Part shown: positions 27,026 through 35,205 of the stretch, piece after piece
Position numbering within the stretch: position 1 is the first letter of the stretch
Layout of the letters: each line of letters opens with the position of its first letter
Source: Streptomyces sp. ALI-76-A
Lineage (GTDB): Bacteria > Actinomycetota > Actinomycetes > Streptomycetales > Streptomycetaceae
Direction of reading: 5' to 3'
Length of the DNA stretch: 64,000 nt
Assembly (NCBI RefSeq): GCF_030287445.1
Contig: NZ_JASVWB010000002.1
Span: 6,696,001 to 6,760,000, forward strand
Translations under genes and position numbers: made by a program
The notes under the pieces: model-generated
The model's database searches: none
The model's input: the letters and a program-made list of their open reading frames with translations, nothing else
What the model was told of the DNA's origin: nothing

Positions 27026-29350
27026 TCAGCGCTCCGCCGCGGCCGCCGCCGGGTCGGCGCGCATCCAGTGCGGGCCCGTGCTCCAGCCGAGGAAACAGCG
27101 GGCCCGGCCCCCGTCCGCCGTGCCGTCGCGAGCGAAGGCGCCGCCCGCGGCGACGAGCCGCAGCCCCGCGAGGGCGGGGGCCAGCCGGGCCGCCACGTGG
27201 GCGGGGTGGCGTGCGGTCTCCTCGTCGAGTGCGGCGAGAACGTACTCCTGTTCGGCGGGTGAGCACAGGGACAGGTGGAACAGCATCTGCCGCCAGGCGT
27301 ACGCCGCGTCCTTGAGGGCGGGCAGGGGCCGCGGGTTGCGGTGCACCCGGGCGGTGCGGCGGCACACCGTGACGAAGCAGCGGTGGGCCAGGTCGGAGGG
27401 GCCGGGTTCCGGGGAGACACCGACGCGGGCCACCAGCGTGGCCAGGTTGTGCGTGGTGAGGATCTGGGCCTGCTCGATCACCTTGCCGTTCGCCGCCACC
27501 GACCACGAGCCGGCCGGCTCCCCGGCCCGCTCGGCGCACAGCGCGGCGAACCCCGGCGAGGTCCGGGCACCGTACCTGCGGCTCGGAGCCGTGGCCGCCT
27601 CGGTGATCGCCAGGTCCCGGACCGCCCGGTAGTCGATGCCGTAGTAGCGCTCGTACAGCGTGCCGTGCAGGAGGTCGGCCGCGATCCGTGCCGCGGCGGG
27701 GAACTTCGGGCTGAACGTGCCCATGAAGATGTCCGCGGCGAGTTCCTCCACCAGCGGGGCGCCCAGGTCGGCCCGGCGGGCGAGCACGCCGAGTTCGCGG
27801 ACGAGCGGGTTGGGCAGAAGGGTGCCGGGAAAGGTCCGCACGGCCAGTTCGCCCAGCTCCCGCAGCACGGTGAGCGCGGGCCCCCGCCCCTCGGTCCCGT
27901 CGCCGAGCTGCCCCGCCACCGCGCGCACCCACGGCAGTTCCTCGGCCCGCACCTGCTGCCGCAGGTGGAGCAGGAGCAGCGAACGGCGGTTGCGGAACGC
28001 GCGGTAGTGCGCGGCCATCAGCGTCCGCAGCGCCTCGTCGCCGTAGCCCTGGGCGGTGGTGGCGGCGACCAGCTGCGGCACCAGCTCGGCCAGAACCTCG
28101 GCCGAGGGGATGACGCCCCGTTCCACCAGGGTGCCGATCGGCGCGCTCAGCGCGGCCTCGACCACCTGCCGGACCGTCGGCGGGACCACTGTCCCGGCGG
28201 GCAGACCGGCGTCCCGCGCCTCCTGTTCGGTCACCGGGGACACGAAGGGGGCCACCTCCGGGACGCCCGAGTCCTGGGGCAGTCCGCCGAGACGGCGCAG
28301 GACCAGCTGGGCCAGCGCGTGGTGGGAGGGGAGCGCCGCCTGGGCGGCCTGCCGCTCCCGCAGTGCCGTGTGCGGCGCGGAACCGGGCAGACCGCGCCGA
28401 CGCACCATGGACGCGACCGCGTGCCGCAGCAGACCCAGGCGACGGGCGTCCAGCGGGCGTCCGGCGACGGTCTCCTCCAGCGCGCCGCGCAGAATGCCCA
28501 GGTTCTGCCTGGGGTCGCGGTGCTTTCCGCAACGGGTGTGCCGCGCGGCCAGCTGCCGGTAGCGGTGCAGCAGGGCCGCGCCGCGCGCCGGCCAGGCGGT
28601 GTCCGGGGTCCGTTCGAGGACCCGGCCGTCGCGGGCCGTCTCCAGCCAGTGGGCGAGCAGTTCGTCGCCGAACGGCTGCCATACCGTGAGCGCCTCGCGC
28701 TGGGTCTCGACGGCGGCGTGGGGGCGTCGCCGGGCCAGGGTCGCCGAGGCATCGGAGACGGTGTCGCGGTGCACCGCCGCCGGGTCGGCCGCGGTGGGTT
28801 CGTCCGTCGGCCGGGGCAGGAACCGCAGCCGGCCGGCGTACGGCTCCAGTTCCGTCACGAGGTCCAGGGCGCCGGCCGTCTCGTCGTGGCGCACCAGCCA
28901 GGCCACGGTGAGCAGCGCGGCCTCCTCCGGCACCGTCACCTCGTAGCGGCCGCTGTCCAGCAGCTCACCCAGCCAGGCGAGCCCGGGTGCGGTGAGGCAG
29001 TGGGCGAACAGCGCTCCCCGGTCGGCGGCGACCCCGAAGCGCCGCGCGGCCTGCGCCTCGTACGGCTGGAGCGGGCCGCCCGCGCCGGCGGCCCCGGTGG
29101 CGAAGCCGCCCCGCACCACCTCGGGAGTCACCCAGACCGGGAGACCGGCCACCGGGGCGCGCGAACCGATCCGCAGCCGGCCGTCGGCCATCCCCGCGAG
29201 CACGGCACGCCAGCGCTTGACGCGCTGTGCCGCCCGGTCCCGGGTGCCGGCGTCCGGGTGGGTCAGCGCGGTCGTGAAGGCCTTGGCCGACTGGGCCGCC
29301 GCGTAGGACGGGGCGGCGGTGAGGGGCTGCTGCTCAGCGTCATCGTTCAT
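27026..29350 (-). CDS. Unknown 774-residue helical protein, first gene of the kinase operon
   Basis: I do not recognise the family. The sequence is predicted mostly helical with repeated leucine-rich segments (for example ALLTVAWLVRHDETAGALDL, ALAQLVLRRLGGLPQDSG, RSLLLLHLRQQVRAEELPWV) suggesting an alpha-solenoid. Distinct blocks are ADIFMGTFSPKFPAAARIA, LLHGTLYERYYGIDYRAVRD and the cysteine-containing DLAHRCFVTVCRRTARVHR. No membrane span or export signal, so it is cytosolic. The ATG at 29350 begins three bases after the 3' end of a tRNA-like element and has no ribosome site in the usual place, suggesting leaderless-like translation. It precedes the PknG-like kinase and probably works with it. 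Confidence 0.7.
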   Translation of the reverse strand: MNDDAEQQPLTAAPSYAAAQSAKAFTTALTHPDAGTRDRAAQRVKRWRAVLAGMADGRLRIGSRAPVAGLPVWVTPEVVRGGFATGAAGAGGPLQPYEAQAARRFGVAADRGALFAHCLTAPGLAWLGELLDSGRYEVTVPEEAALLTVAWLVRHDETAGALDLVTELEPYAGRLRFLPRPTDEPTAADPAAVHRDTVSDASATLARRRPHAAVETQREALTVWQPFGDELLAHWLETARDGRVLERTPDTAWPARGAALLHRYRQLAARHTRCGKHRDPRQNLGILRGALEETVAGRPLDARRLGLLRHAVASMVRRRGLPGSAPHTALRERQAAQAALPSHHALAQLVLRRLGGLPQDSGVPEVAPFVSPVTEQEARDAGLPAGTVVPPTVRQVVEAALSAPIGTLVERGVIPSAEVLAELVPQLVAATTAQGYGDEALRTLMAAHYRAFRNRRSLLLLHLRQQVRAEELPWVRAVAGQLGDGTEGRGPALTVLRELGELAVRTFPGTLLPNPLVRELGVLARRADLGAPLVEELAADIFMGTFSPKFPAAARIAADLLHGTLYERYYGIDYRAVRDLAITEAATAPSRRYGARTSPGFAALCAERAGEPAGSWSVAANGKVIEQAQILTTHNLATLVARVGVSPEPGPSDLAHRCFVTVCRRTARVHRNPRPLPALKDAAYAWRQMLFHLSLCSPAEQEYVLAALDEETARHPAHVAARLAPALAGLRLVAAGGAFARDGTADGGRARCFLGWSTGPHWMRADPAAAAAER

Positions 29351-29353
29351 AAG

Positions 29354-29425
29354 CCGGCGTGGCAGGTTCCGCCCCTGCGCCCTCCGGGTCCGGAGCCCGG
29401 TGCTCTGCTCCTGAGCTACACGCCG
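29354..29425 (-). tRNA. tRNA-Arg(CCG)-like element with aberrant D and T loops
   Basis: A 72-base cloverleaf on the minus strand with every stem perfectly paired: acceptor 7 bp (CGGCGTG/CACGCCG), D stem GCTC/GAGC, anticodon stem CCGGG/CCCGG with loop CTCCGGA (anticodon CCG, Arg), variable AGGGC, T stem GCAGG/CCTGC. But the T loop reads GGCGGAA instead of TTCRANY, and the D loop AGGAGCA lacks G18 (typical AGTGGTA). Residues needed for the D/T loop contact (G18, T54, T55, A58) are gone. CCA is not encoded. It could be a decayed tRNA, a divergent functional tRNA or a processed 5' leader element of the 774-residue gene. Confidence 0.65.
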
Positions 29426-29835
29426 ATGAACGCCGACGGTAGGTGCGGAGCGGGTGATCGTACAAGCGGGTTTTCCGCGGCTCGGCCGCGGATCACCGGC
29501 GTGCTGCTGGTCCGGATGGCGGTCGCCGAGGCCTCCGCCCAGCTGCTCGCCGCCGGGGAGCGGCCTCCGGTGTACGTCCCCGGCGGCTTCGAGGGAACCT
29601 GGAGCTGGAGGAGCGGTACGCGGGCCGGATCCGCCGCACCGCGGGCTGAGGTGTAGGGGTTCCGGGGGCGCGGCGAGGGTTCGGCCCGCGCGGGGACGGT
29701 AGCGGGGGCGGGGCCGGCCGAGCGTGTGGTGGGGCCGGGGTGGGGCCGGCGGTGGGTGGCCGGTCGTCCTGTCTTCCCCGAGGCGCTCAACGGGTAGTCT
29801 CCGTCACAGAGTTCACGGGGGCCCCGGGGAGTGGC
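29426..29835. other. Intergenic region between the tRNA-like element and the CHAT gene
   Basis: 410 bases. In its left part lies a gene relic (see separate entry); the right part (29650-29835) is G-rich (GGGGCCGGGGTGGGGCCGGC near 29730-29750) and should hold the divergent promoters of the 774-residue and CHAT genes. TAGTCT at 29795-29800 is a candidate -10, with no clear -35. Confidence 0.4.
29500..29649 (+). pseudogene. C-terminal gene relic beside the tRNA-like element
   Basis: The + frame reads LLVRMAVAEASAQLLAAGER then PPVYVPGGFEG with gene-like composition. A frame change at about 29593-29596 joins it to LELEERYAGRIRRTAG ending in TGA at 29647-29649, which looks like a natural C-terminus. 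There is no start codon or ribosome site, so this is read as the decayed 3' end of an unrecognised gene. It could also be chance. Confidence 0.35.
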
Positions 29836-32800
29836 ATGGAGGCTTTGCCTGCGTCGCCGATGACGCGAGCCGTGTCGGACACGGTCCCGCACCTGGTGCG
29901 ACGGCTGTTCGCCGCGAGCGCCGGCGCCGGACTCCCCATGGACCGGCCCGTCCCGCTGGCCGCGCAGTTCTCGCTCCCGGGACCGGACGCGGGCCGCCTG
30001 GAGAGTGAGATCCGACAGCTCCTCGCGGAGCAGGTGCGCAAGGCCGCGGAGGCGCGGCCGGACGCCCCCGCGATGGACGCCGACGCCTACGCGGCGGTCA
30101 CCGATGCCCTGGCCACCACCCTGCTGGAGCTGGGCAACGTCCGGCTCAGCGACGTCCAGGCCGTGGCACTGCGGCCGAGCGGACTGGCGGACCGGTTGCG
30201 GGCACTGGCGCCCGGCGCGACCGACGGGCTCGGTTCGGACGCCACCGCCCTCCACTCGACCCTGCTGCACCTCATCTGCCTGCATGTGCTGCACTTCCTG
30301 AGCGTGCGCTCGGCCTACGTGCCCCAGGCGCTGGCCCGCCAGAGCCGGGAACTGGCCGTGAGCGTCGAGGCCTTGCGCGGAGGCGGGTCTCCGCCGCCTG
30401 GCGGGAGCGGGCCCGCTCCCGCGCACGGCGGGCCCGCTCCCTCGGGTGGGCCGCCGCCGTTCCCGGGTGGGCCGCCGCCCGCCCCGGGTGGGCCGCCGTT
30501 CCCGCCCTTTCCCGGTGCGCCCACCGCTGCGGCCGATCCGGCGGGGCTCAGCGCGGACCGTCTGCTGCGGGTGCGGCGCGCACCGCGGGTACGGAACCGC
30601 GGGCGCGGGGCGTTCGGCCGGCTGCTGCCGGGCCGGCGGGCCGCCGAGGCGGAGGAACAGCGCAAGCGTGCCCTCATCCGGACGCCCGTCCTGTCCTGCT
30701 ACCGGATCGCGGTCGTCGGCCTCAAGGGAGGCGTCGGCAAGACCACGACCACGGCCGCGCTGGGCAGCGTCCTGTCGGCGGAGCGCAACGACCGGGTCCT
30801 GGCGCTCGACGCGACCCCGGACGGCGGGACGCTCGGCGGCCGGCTGGCCCGGGAGACGTCCGCCACCGTCCGCGACGTGGTGCGCGAACTGCCGCGGATC
30901 GACTCCTACCTGGACTTCCGACGCTTCACCTCACGCACGGCGTCAGGTCTGGAGGTCATCGCCAACGACATCGATCCGGGAGAGTCCGTCGTCTTCGGCG
31001 GCGCGGACTACCGGGCGGTGGTCGAGGCGTTCGGGACCCAGTACCCGATCATCCTCACCGACTGTGGCACGGGGCTGCTGCACAGCGCGATGCACGGGGC
31101 GCTGACCCTCGCCGACCAGGTCGTCTTCGTCACCGCCCCGTCGGTGGACGGGGCGGTCGGCACCGGCAACACGCTGGACTGGCTCGCCGGCCACGGCTAC
31201 GCCGACCTGGTGCGGCGGTCCCTCGTCGTGGTGTCCGGGGTCCGCAGGACGTCCCGGACCGTCAAGGTCGACCGGATGGTGGCGTACTTCCAGGCGCGCT
31301 GCCGGGGCGTGGTGACCGTCCCGTTCGACGAACACCTCGCCGCGGGCGCCGAGATCGACCTCGGCCGGGTGCGGTCCGGGGTGTACCGGGCCTACTTCGA
31401 CCTCGCGGCGCTTGTGGGAGAGGACCTGCGACGGCACTGGGCGTCGGGGAGCCGGGCAGGGCACGGGACCGGAGTCGGAGCCGGGATCGGCGTCGGGGGT
31501 GGGGCCGGTCGGGGCGAGTGGCAGGGGTGGACGCCGCAGGCGGGGTGGGGGGCGCAGCCCCCGCCGTTGCCGGAACCGTTGCCGGAACCGTTGCCGGACG
31601 CCGGCCTCGTGCCGGGGCCCCTGCCGGAGCCGGAGCCGGACGTGCCCCTCGAACCGGAGTGGGAGCCGGACGCCGGCCTTGGGCCCCTGCCCCTGCCGGA
31701 GCCCTTGCCGGAGCCGGAGCCGGAGTCGGAGCCGGAGCCGGAGCCGGAGTCGGACGCCGGCCTCGAACCGGAGTCCGAGCCGGCGCCGGATGTCGAGCCG
31801 GATGCCGAGCCGGATGGGCGTCACGCCCGTGAGCGACCCGCCGTCGACGCGCGCCTGACGAGGCCCTCCGACGGTCAGGGCAGGGCGCAGTCCGGGCGGC
31901 GACCACCTGCCGGGCCGGTGGTCCTCCCGGGCTCGGAGTCTCCACCGGACGCGGGCGGACAGGCGGGCTCGGGTCCGACATCTCCGCCGGGGTCGGCGAC
32001 GCCTCCGCCGGGCTCGGCGACGCCCCCACCGGGCTCGGCCCCCCAGCCGGACGAGGCCACCGGGCGGCCGGGCTCCACTCGGCAGCCGGGCCCGACCCCG
32101 CAGTCCGGCCCCACTCCCGGTTCCGGCTCGTCCGGACCGGCGGGTTCCGTCCTCGTGCCGGACTCGGCCGTTCCGCCGTACGAACCGGCACCGGCCGACG
32201 CGTGGGCCGAACCGTCGCCGCCGGCGCGGCCGCGCGTGCCGGACCAGGAACCCGGCGTGGAGGAAAGCCGCCGTCTGGTGACGGAACTGGCGGAGCAGAC
32301 CGCTCAGGGCCGCACCCTGCCGCTGCATGTGCAGGTGGTCTGCGGTGCCGGGCCGGGCGCGCCGCTGCGGGCCTTCAGGATCCCCGAGGAGGGCGCGGTG
32401 CTGGGGATCACCGTGCATGCCGTGGGGCTGCGTGCGCTGAGCGACCTCCACCAGGAACTGACGGTGTATCCGCGCCAGGACTCCGACGTCGCGCGCTTCC
32501 TCTTCAAGGCCGACGTCCCGGGACTGCACGAGGTGACCGTCCGGGCGTTCCGGGGCGGCACCTTCCTGGGGGAGCTGCGCTGCCAGGTCTCCGTCGAACC
32601 CGGCGGGGTCACCCGCGACGGCCCCCGGCGGTCGGTGCCGCTGCCCTCGGTGGCGTTCGACCCGGGCGAGGTCACCCTGCAGGTGCTGAAGGACGAGACG
32701 GCCGGGACGTTCAGCTTCCAACTGCTCGGGGAGACCTGCTACGCGCCGGAGACCCACCGTTTCCGGGCCGGCGACCCGGCTCACGCGGCCGGGCTCATCC

Positions 32801-33705
32801 AGGCGGAACTGAGGGCCGCGGCCGCCGGACGGCAGCCGGAGGACCCGTCGTACCTCCGCGACCGCCTGCGCAACCACGGCGTCCAGCTGTGGTCCTCCGT
32901 GGTCCCGAGGGCCGTGCAGGAACAGTTCTGGCAGCAGCGCGACCACGTCACGTCGTTCACGGTGCTCGGTGAACAGGACGTCGTGCCCTGGGAGTTGATG
33001 TACCCGCTGAGCAGGGACCAGGACGACGGCGGCTTCCTCGCCGAGTGGCTTCCCGTGGTGCGCCGGGTGTTCGGGCAGGACCGGGTGCGCAGCTTCCGGC
33101 TTCCGGGCGCCGCCTTCGTCGTGCCTCCGGGATCGCCCGCCGACACCGAGGAGGAGATCCGTGCGGTGCGGGCGCGGATCGGTCCGTCGGTCGGCGACCT
33201 GGGAGTGCTCACCGAACGGTCCGCGCTCACCCGCCTGATCGAAGCGGGCGGGGTCGGCCTGCTGCACTTCGCCTGCCACAACGCCTTCGGCCCCGGCGGA
33301 TCACGCGTCACCATGGCCGACGGCCCCTTCGACCCCATCGACCTGTCCTTCGCCGCCGAACTGCGCAGTCTGCGGGACCACCACCCGCTGGTGTTCTTCA
33401 ACGCCTGCCGCAGCGCCGGGGAGATCGACTGGTTCGGCGCGAACCTGGGCTGGGCGCAGCAGTTCCTGAGAGCGGGCGCGGGAGCGTTCATCGGCACGCT
33501 GTGGCCGGTCAGGTCGCGGTCGGCACTCCAGTTCTCCGAGGCGTTCTACCACCAGCTGATCGCCGAGCGGCAGCCGCTCGGCCGGGCCACGCTGGCGGCC
33601 CGCCGGGCGATCCGCGACCAGCACGGCGACCCCACCTGGCTCGCCTACGCGGTGTACGGCAGCCCCGCGGCCACCGTCAGCCATGTCCCCGTCCCGAGCG
33701 TGTAG
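29836..33705 (+). CDS. NNH7-like / MinD-like ATPase / CHAT protease fusion protein
   Basis: About 1289 residues with five parts. (1) Residues ~17-180: helical domain close to NNH7 ([48 protein letters not shown]), normally found before NACHT NTPases. (2) Pro/Gly-rich spacer. (3) ~285-535: SIMIBI MinD/ParA-like ATPase, Walker [11 protein letters not shown], then [15 protein letters not shown] and IILTDCGTG. (4) ~535-800: disordered linker rich in PEPEP, then Pro/Gly/Ser. (5) ~805-940 beta-rich domain, then a CHAT caspase-like protease with LLHFACHN (His1148) and [10 protein letters not shown] (Cys1191). The start ATG at 29836 follows GGGGAG; ATG at 29860 is an alternative. Cytosolic. Predicted sensor-protease of a conflict system; targets unknown. 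Confidence 0.85.
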   Translation: MEALPASPMTRAVSDTVPHLVRRLFAASAGAGLPMDRPVPLAAQFSLPGPDAGRLESEIRQLLAEQVRKAAEARPDAPAMDADAYAAVTDALATTLLELGNVRLSDVQAVALRPSGLADRLRALAPGATDGLGSDATALHSTLLHLICLHVLHFLSVRSAYVPQALARQSRELAVSVEALRGGGSPPPGGSGPAPAHGGPAPSGGPPPFPGGPPPAPGGPPFPPFPGAPTAAADPAGLSADRLLRVRRAPRVRNRGRGAFGRLLPGRRAAEAEEQRKRALIRTPVLSCYRIAVVGLKGGVGKTTTTAALGSVLSAERNDRVLALDATPDGGTLGGRLARETSATVRDVVRELPRIDSYLDFRRFTSRTASGLEVIANDIDPGESVVFGGADYRAVVEAFGTQYPIILTDCGTGLLHSAMHGALTLADQVVFVTAPSVDGAVGTGNTLDWLAGHGYADLVRRSLVVVSGVRRTSRTVKVDRMVAYFQARCRGVVTVPFDEHLAAGAEIDLGRVRSGVYRAYFDLAALVGEDLRRHWASGSRAGHGTGVGAGIGVGGGAGRGEWQGWTPQAGWGAQPPPLPEPLPEPLPDAGLVPGPLPEPEPDVPLEPEWEPDAGLGPLPLPEPLPEPEPESEPEPEPESDAGLEPESEPAPDVEPDAEPDGRHARERPAVDARLTRPSDGQGRAQSGRRPPAGPVVLPGSESPPDAGGQAGSGPTSPPGSATPPPGSATPPPGSAPQPDEATGRPGSTRQPGPTPQSGPTPGSGSSGPAGSVLVPDSAVPPYEPAPADAWAEPSPPARPRVPDQEPGVEESRRLVTELAEQTAQGRTLPLHVQVVCGAGPGAPLRAFRIPEEGAVLGITVHAVGLRALSDLHQELTVYPRQDSDVARFLFKADVPGLHEVTVRAFRGGTFLGELRCQVSVEPGGVTRDGPRRSVPLPSVAFDPGEVTLQVLKDETAGTFSFQLLGETCYAPETHRFRAGDPAHAAGLIQAELRAAAAGRQPEDPSYLRDRLRNHGVQLWSSVVPRAVQEQFWQQRDHVTSFTVLGEQDVVPWELMYPLSRDQDDGGFLAEWLPVVRRVFGQDRVRSFRLPGAAFVVPPGSPADTEEEIRAVRARIGPSVGDLGVLTERSALTRLIEAGGVGLLHFACHNAFGPGGSRVTMADGPFDPIDLSFAAELRSLRDHHPLVFFNACRSAGEIDWFGANLGWAQQFLRAGAGAFIGTLWPVRSRSALQFSEAFYHQLIAERQPLGRATLAARRAIRDQHGDPTWLAYAVYGSPAATVSHVPVPSV
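31555..31820 (+). repeat. Short-period CCGGAG/CCGTTG repeats in the acidic linker
   Basis: Imperfect 6-, 9- and 12-base repeats encoding [14 protein letters not shown] and EPDAGL units in the linker between the ATPase and the CHAT half. All expansions seen keep the frame. Such low-complexity DNA should vary in length among strains. Confidence 0.85.
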
Positions 33706-33719
33706 AGGAGCGTCACCGC

Positions 33720-34880
33720 ATGACCGATCCGGTCTTCGTCATCCACGGCGTGGGCAACCGCGACCGCGACGGCTTCGAGGCCGCCGTGACCGCACTGCGG
33801 AAGGCTTCCGGCGTGGACCTCGTACCGGTCTACTGGGGTGATCTGGGCGCGGACGACACGCACTTCGCGGTCACCCTGCCCGCCCTGCCCGGCGCCCTGC
33901 GCGACGACGCCGGCGGCGAGACGGACCCCGACGCCGTTCCGGAGGCGGCGGACGCCGTGGACGCGGCCGAAAGGGTGGACGTACGGCGGCAGTGGCCGCA
34001 CCTGGCGGCCGGTGCCCGCGAACGCGCCGACGACCTGGACGCCCCCGAGGACGGACTGCGGGCCGGACCCGGTGCCGAGCACGACCCCGGCCGACTCCTC
34101 GACGTGGTGGCGGAGATGTGGTCCGACACCCGTTGGCTGAGCAGGACGGACGACCCGGGACTGCTGCGCGAGGTCGGCGCGGCGCTCGCCGATGTCCTGA
34201 CCGAACTCGACGCCCAGGAAGCCGCTTTCGAGGTGCGGTCGTACGCCGACGAGACCGCCCGGCTGCGGGCGCTGGTACGGCGCCGGCTGAACGATCTCGA
34301 CCGGGTCGCCGGCGCGGCGGTGCAGGCCGCGGCCCGCCGGATGAACCACGCCCTGCGCTCCCGTATAGGCCCCGGCACCACGCGGTTCGTCGGTGACGTG
34401 CTCGTCTACCAGCGGCACCAGGCGGCCGTGCACGCCCGGGTGCGGGCCACGATCGACGCCGTGGACCCGGCGATCGGGCGGGGACCGGACCGGCCGGCGC
34501 GCATCGCCGCGCACAGTCTGGGCGGGGTCGTCGCCGTCGACATGGCGACCGCCGAAGAGCCTCTGTGGACCGGTCAGTTGCTCACCTTCGGTTCGCAGTC
34601 CGCCCTGTTCCACGTCTGCGACCCCCGGGGCGGGCGGCTCGCCCCGTACGACGGCACGGAGCCCGTACGACTGCCGCCGACGCTGCACCGCTGGACCAAC
34701 CTCTGGGAGCCGCTCGACGTCCTGGCGTTCGCCGCGACCCGCCTGTACCGGCTGCACGACGACACCGCGCCGGTGGACGTGCCCGTGCCCCATCTGGCCC
34801 GTACCGGGCTGTGGACGCACTCCGCCTACTGGGAGCACCCCGAGGTGGCGGCCGTGCTCGCCGCGACCATGGCGCCCTGA
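33720..34880 (+). CDS. Alpha/beta hydrolase, probable partner of the CHAT protein
   Basis: 386 residues starting at ATG 33720, which follows GAGGAG by nine bases and lies 14 bases after the CHAT stop, so the two are one operon. The strand-turn FVIHGVGNRDRDG opens an alpha/beta hydrolase fold, and the nucleophile motif AHSLGGVVAVDMA (GxSxG-type Ser) lies in the second half; TFGSQSALF and WTNLWEPLDVLAF follow, as in putative serine esterases. No signal peptide or transmembrane span, so it acts inside the cell. The substrate is unknown; lipase, esterase and peptidase remain possible. Confidence 0.8.
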   Translation: MTDPVFVIHGVGNRDRDGFEAAVTALRKASGVDLVPVYWGDLGADDTHFAVTLPALPGALRDDAGGETDPDAVPEAADAVDAAERVDVRRQWPHLAAGARERADDLDAPEDGLRAGPGAEHDPGRLLDVVAEMWSDTRWLSRTDDPGLLREVGAALADVLTELDAQEAAFEVRSYADETARLRALVRRRLNDLDRVAGAAVQAAARRMNHALRSRIGPGTTRFVGDVLVYQRHQAAVHARVRATIDAVDPAIGRGPDRPARIAAHSLGGVVAVDMATAEEPLWTGQLLTFGSQSALFHVCDPRGGRLAPYDGTEPVRLPPTLHRWTNLWEPLDVLAFAATRLYRLHDDTAPVDVPVPHLARTGLWTHSAYWEHPEVAAVLAATMAP

Positions 34881-34998
34881 CTCCGAGAGGCCGGGACTCC
34901 CGCGACCATGGCTCCCTGACTCCGAGAGGCCGGGACTCCCGCGACCATGGCGCCCTGACTCCGAGAGGCCGGGACTCCCGCGACCATGGCTCCCTGAC
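34863..34998 (+). repeat. 39-bp tandem repeat copying the hydrolase stop region
   Basis: An 18-base block GCGACCATGGCKCCCTGA (the last five codons plus stop of the hydrolase gene at 34863-34880) recurs at 34902, 34941 and 34980, separated by an identical 21-base spacer. The ambiguous base alternates G, T, G, T, suggesting that a 78-bp unit was duplicated after a 39-bp one. Only the first copy is part of the gene. Confidence 0.95.
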
Positions 34999-35150
34999 TC
35001 CCACGTGATCCGCCGCGTCGGCGGAGCCGACGCCGAGGCCCCGCACCGTGGCCGTCCGGTGGCACCGCGTCCACGCCGGTCAAGGCCCCGGCGGACCGCA
35101 CCGGCAGGGCACCCGATGAACCCGGTACCGCCGCTGACCAGGACGGACAC
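34998..35150 (-). pseudogene. Relic of an NAD-dependent epimerase (SDR) N-terminus
   Basis: A GTG at 35150 begins MSVLVSGGTGFIG, the classic atypical short-chain dehydrogenase start with a GxxGxxG nucleotide motif. The next residues are scrambled, and a shifted frame reads ALTGVDAVPP, like the ALxGVDxV block that normally comes about 50 residues later. About 150 bases are recognisable, so this is the remains of a deleted and frame-shifted gene. Confidence 0.55.
35015..35033. terminator. Hairpin downstream of the hydrolase gene
   Basis: CGTCGGC at 35016-35022 pairs with GCCGACG at 35026-35032 across a three-base loop, with one flanking G-C pair. It may end the CHAT/hydrolase transcript. No T-run. 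Confidence 0.35.
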
Positions 35151-35205
35151 GGGCCCACGCCGGCGGGGCGGTCATCAGGACGACCGACGGGCCGCGCCCG
35201 GCACG

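Noticed and set aside
27275-29656. 793-codon plus-strand frame opposite the 774-residue gene
   Set aside because: Gly/Arg/Gln-rich shadow; only its last ~50 codons, beyond the gene, were kept as a possible relic.
30943-33279. 778-codon minus-strand frame opposite the CHAT gene
   Set aside because: No motifs, Arg/Gly/His-rich shadow of the linker and ATPase coding strand.
34863-34998. Regular repeat considered as a CRISPR array
   Set aside because: Spacers are identical to each other and the unit includes part of the hydrolase gene; no cas genes in the window.
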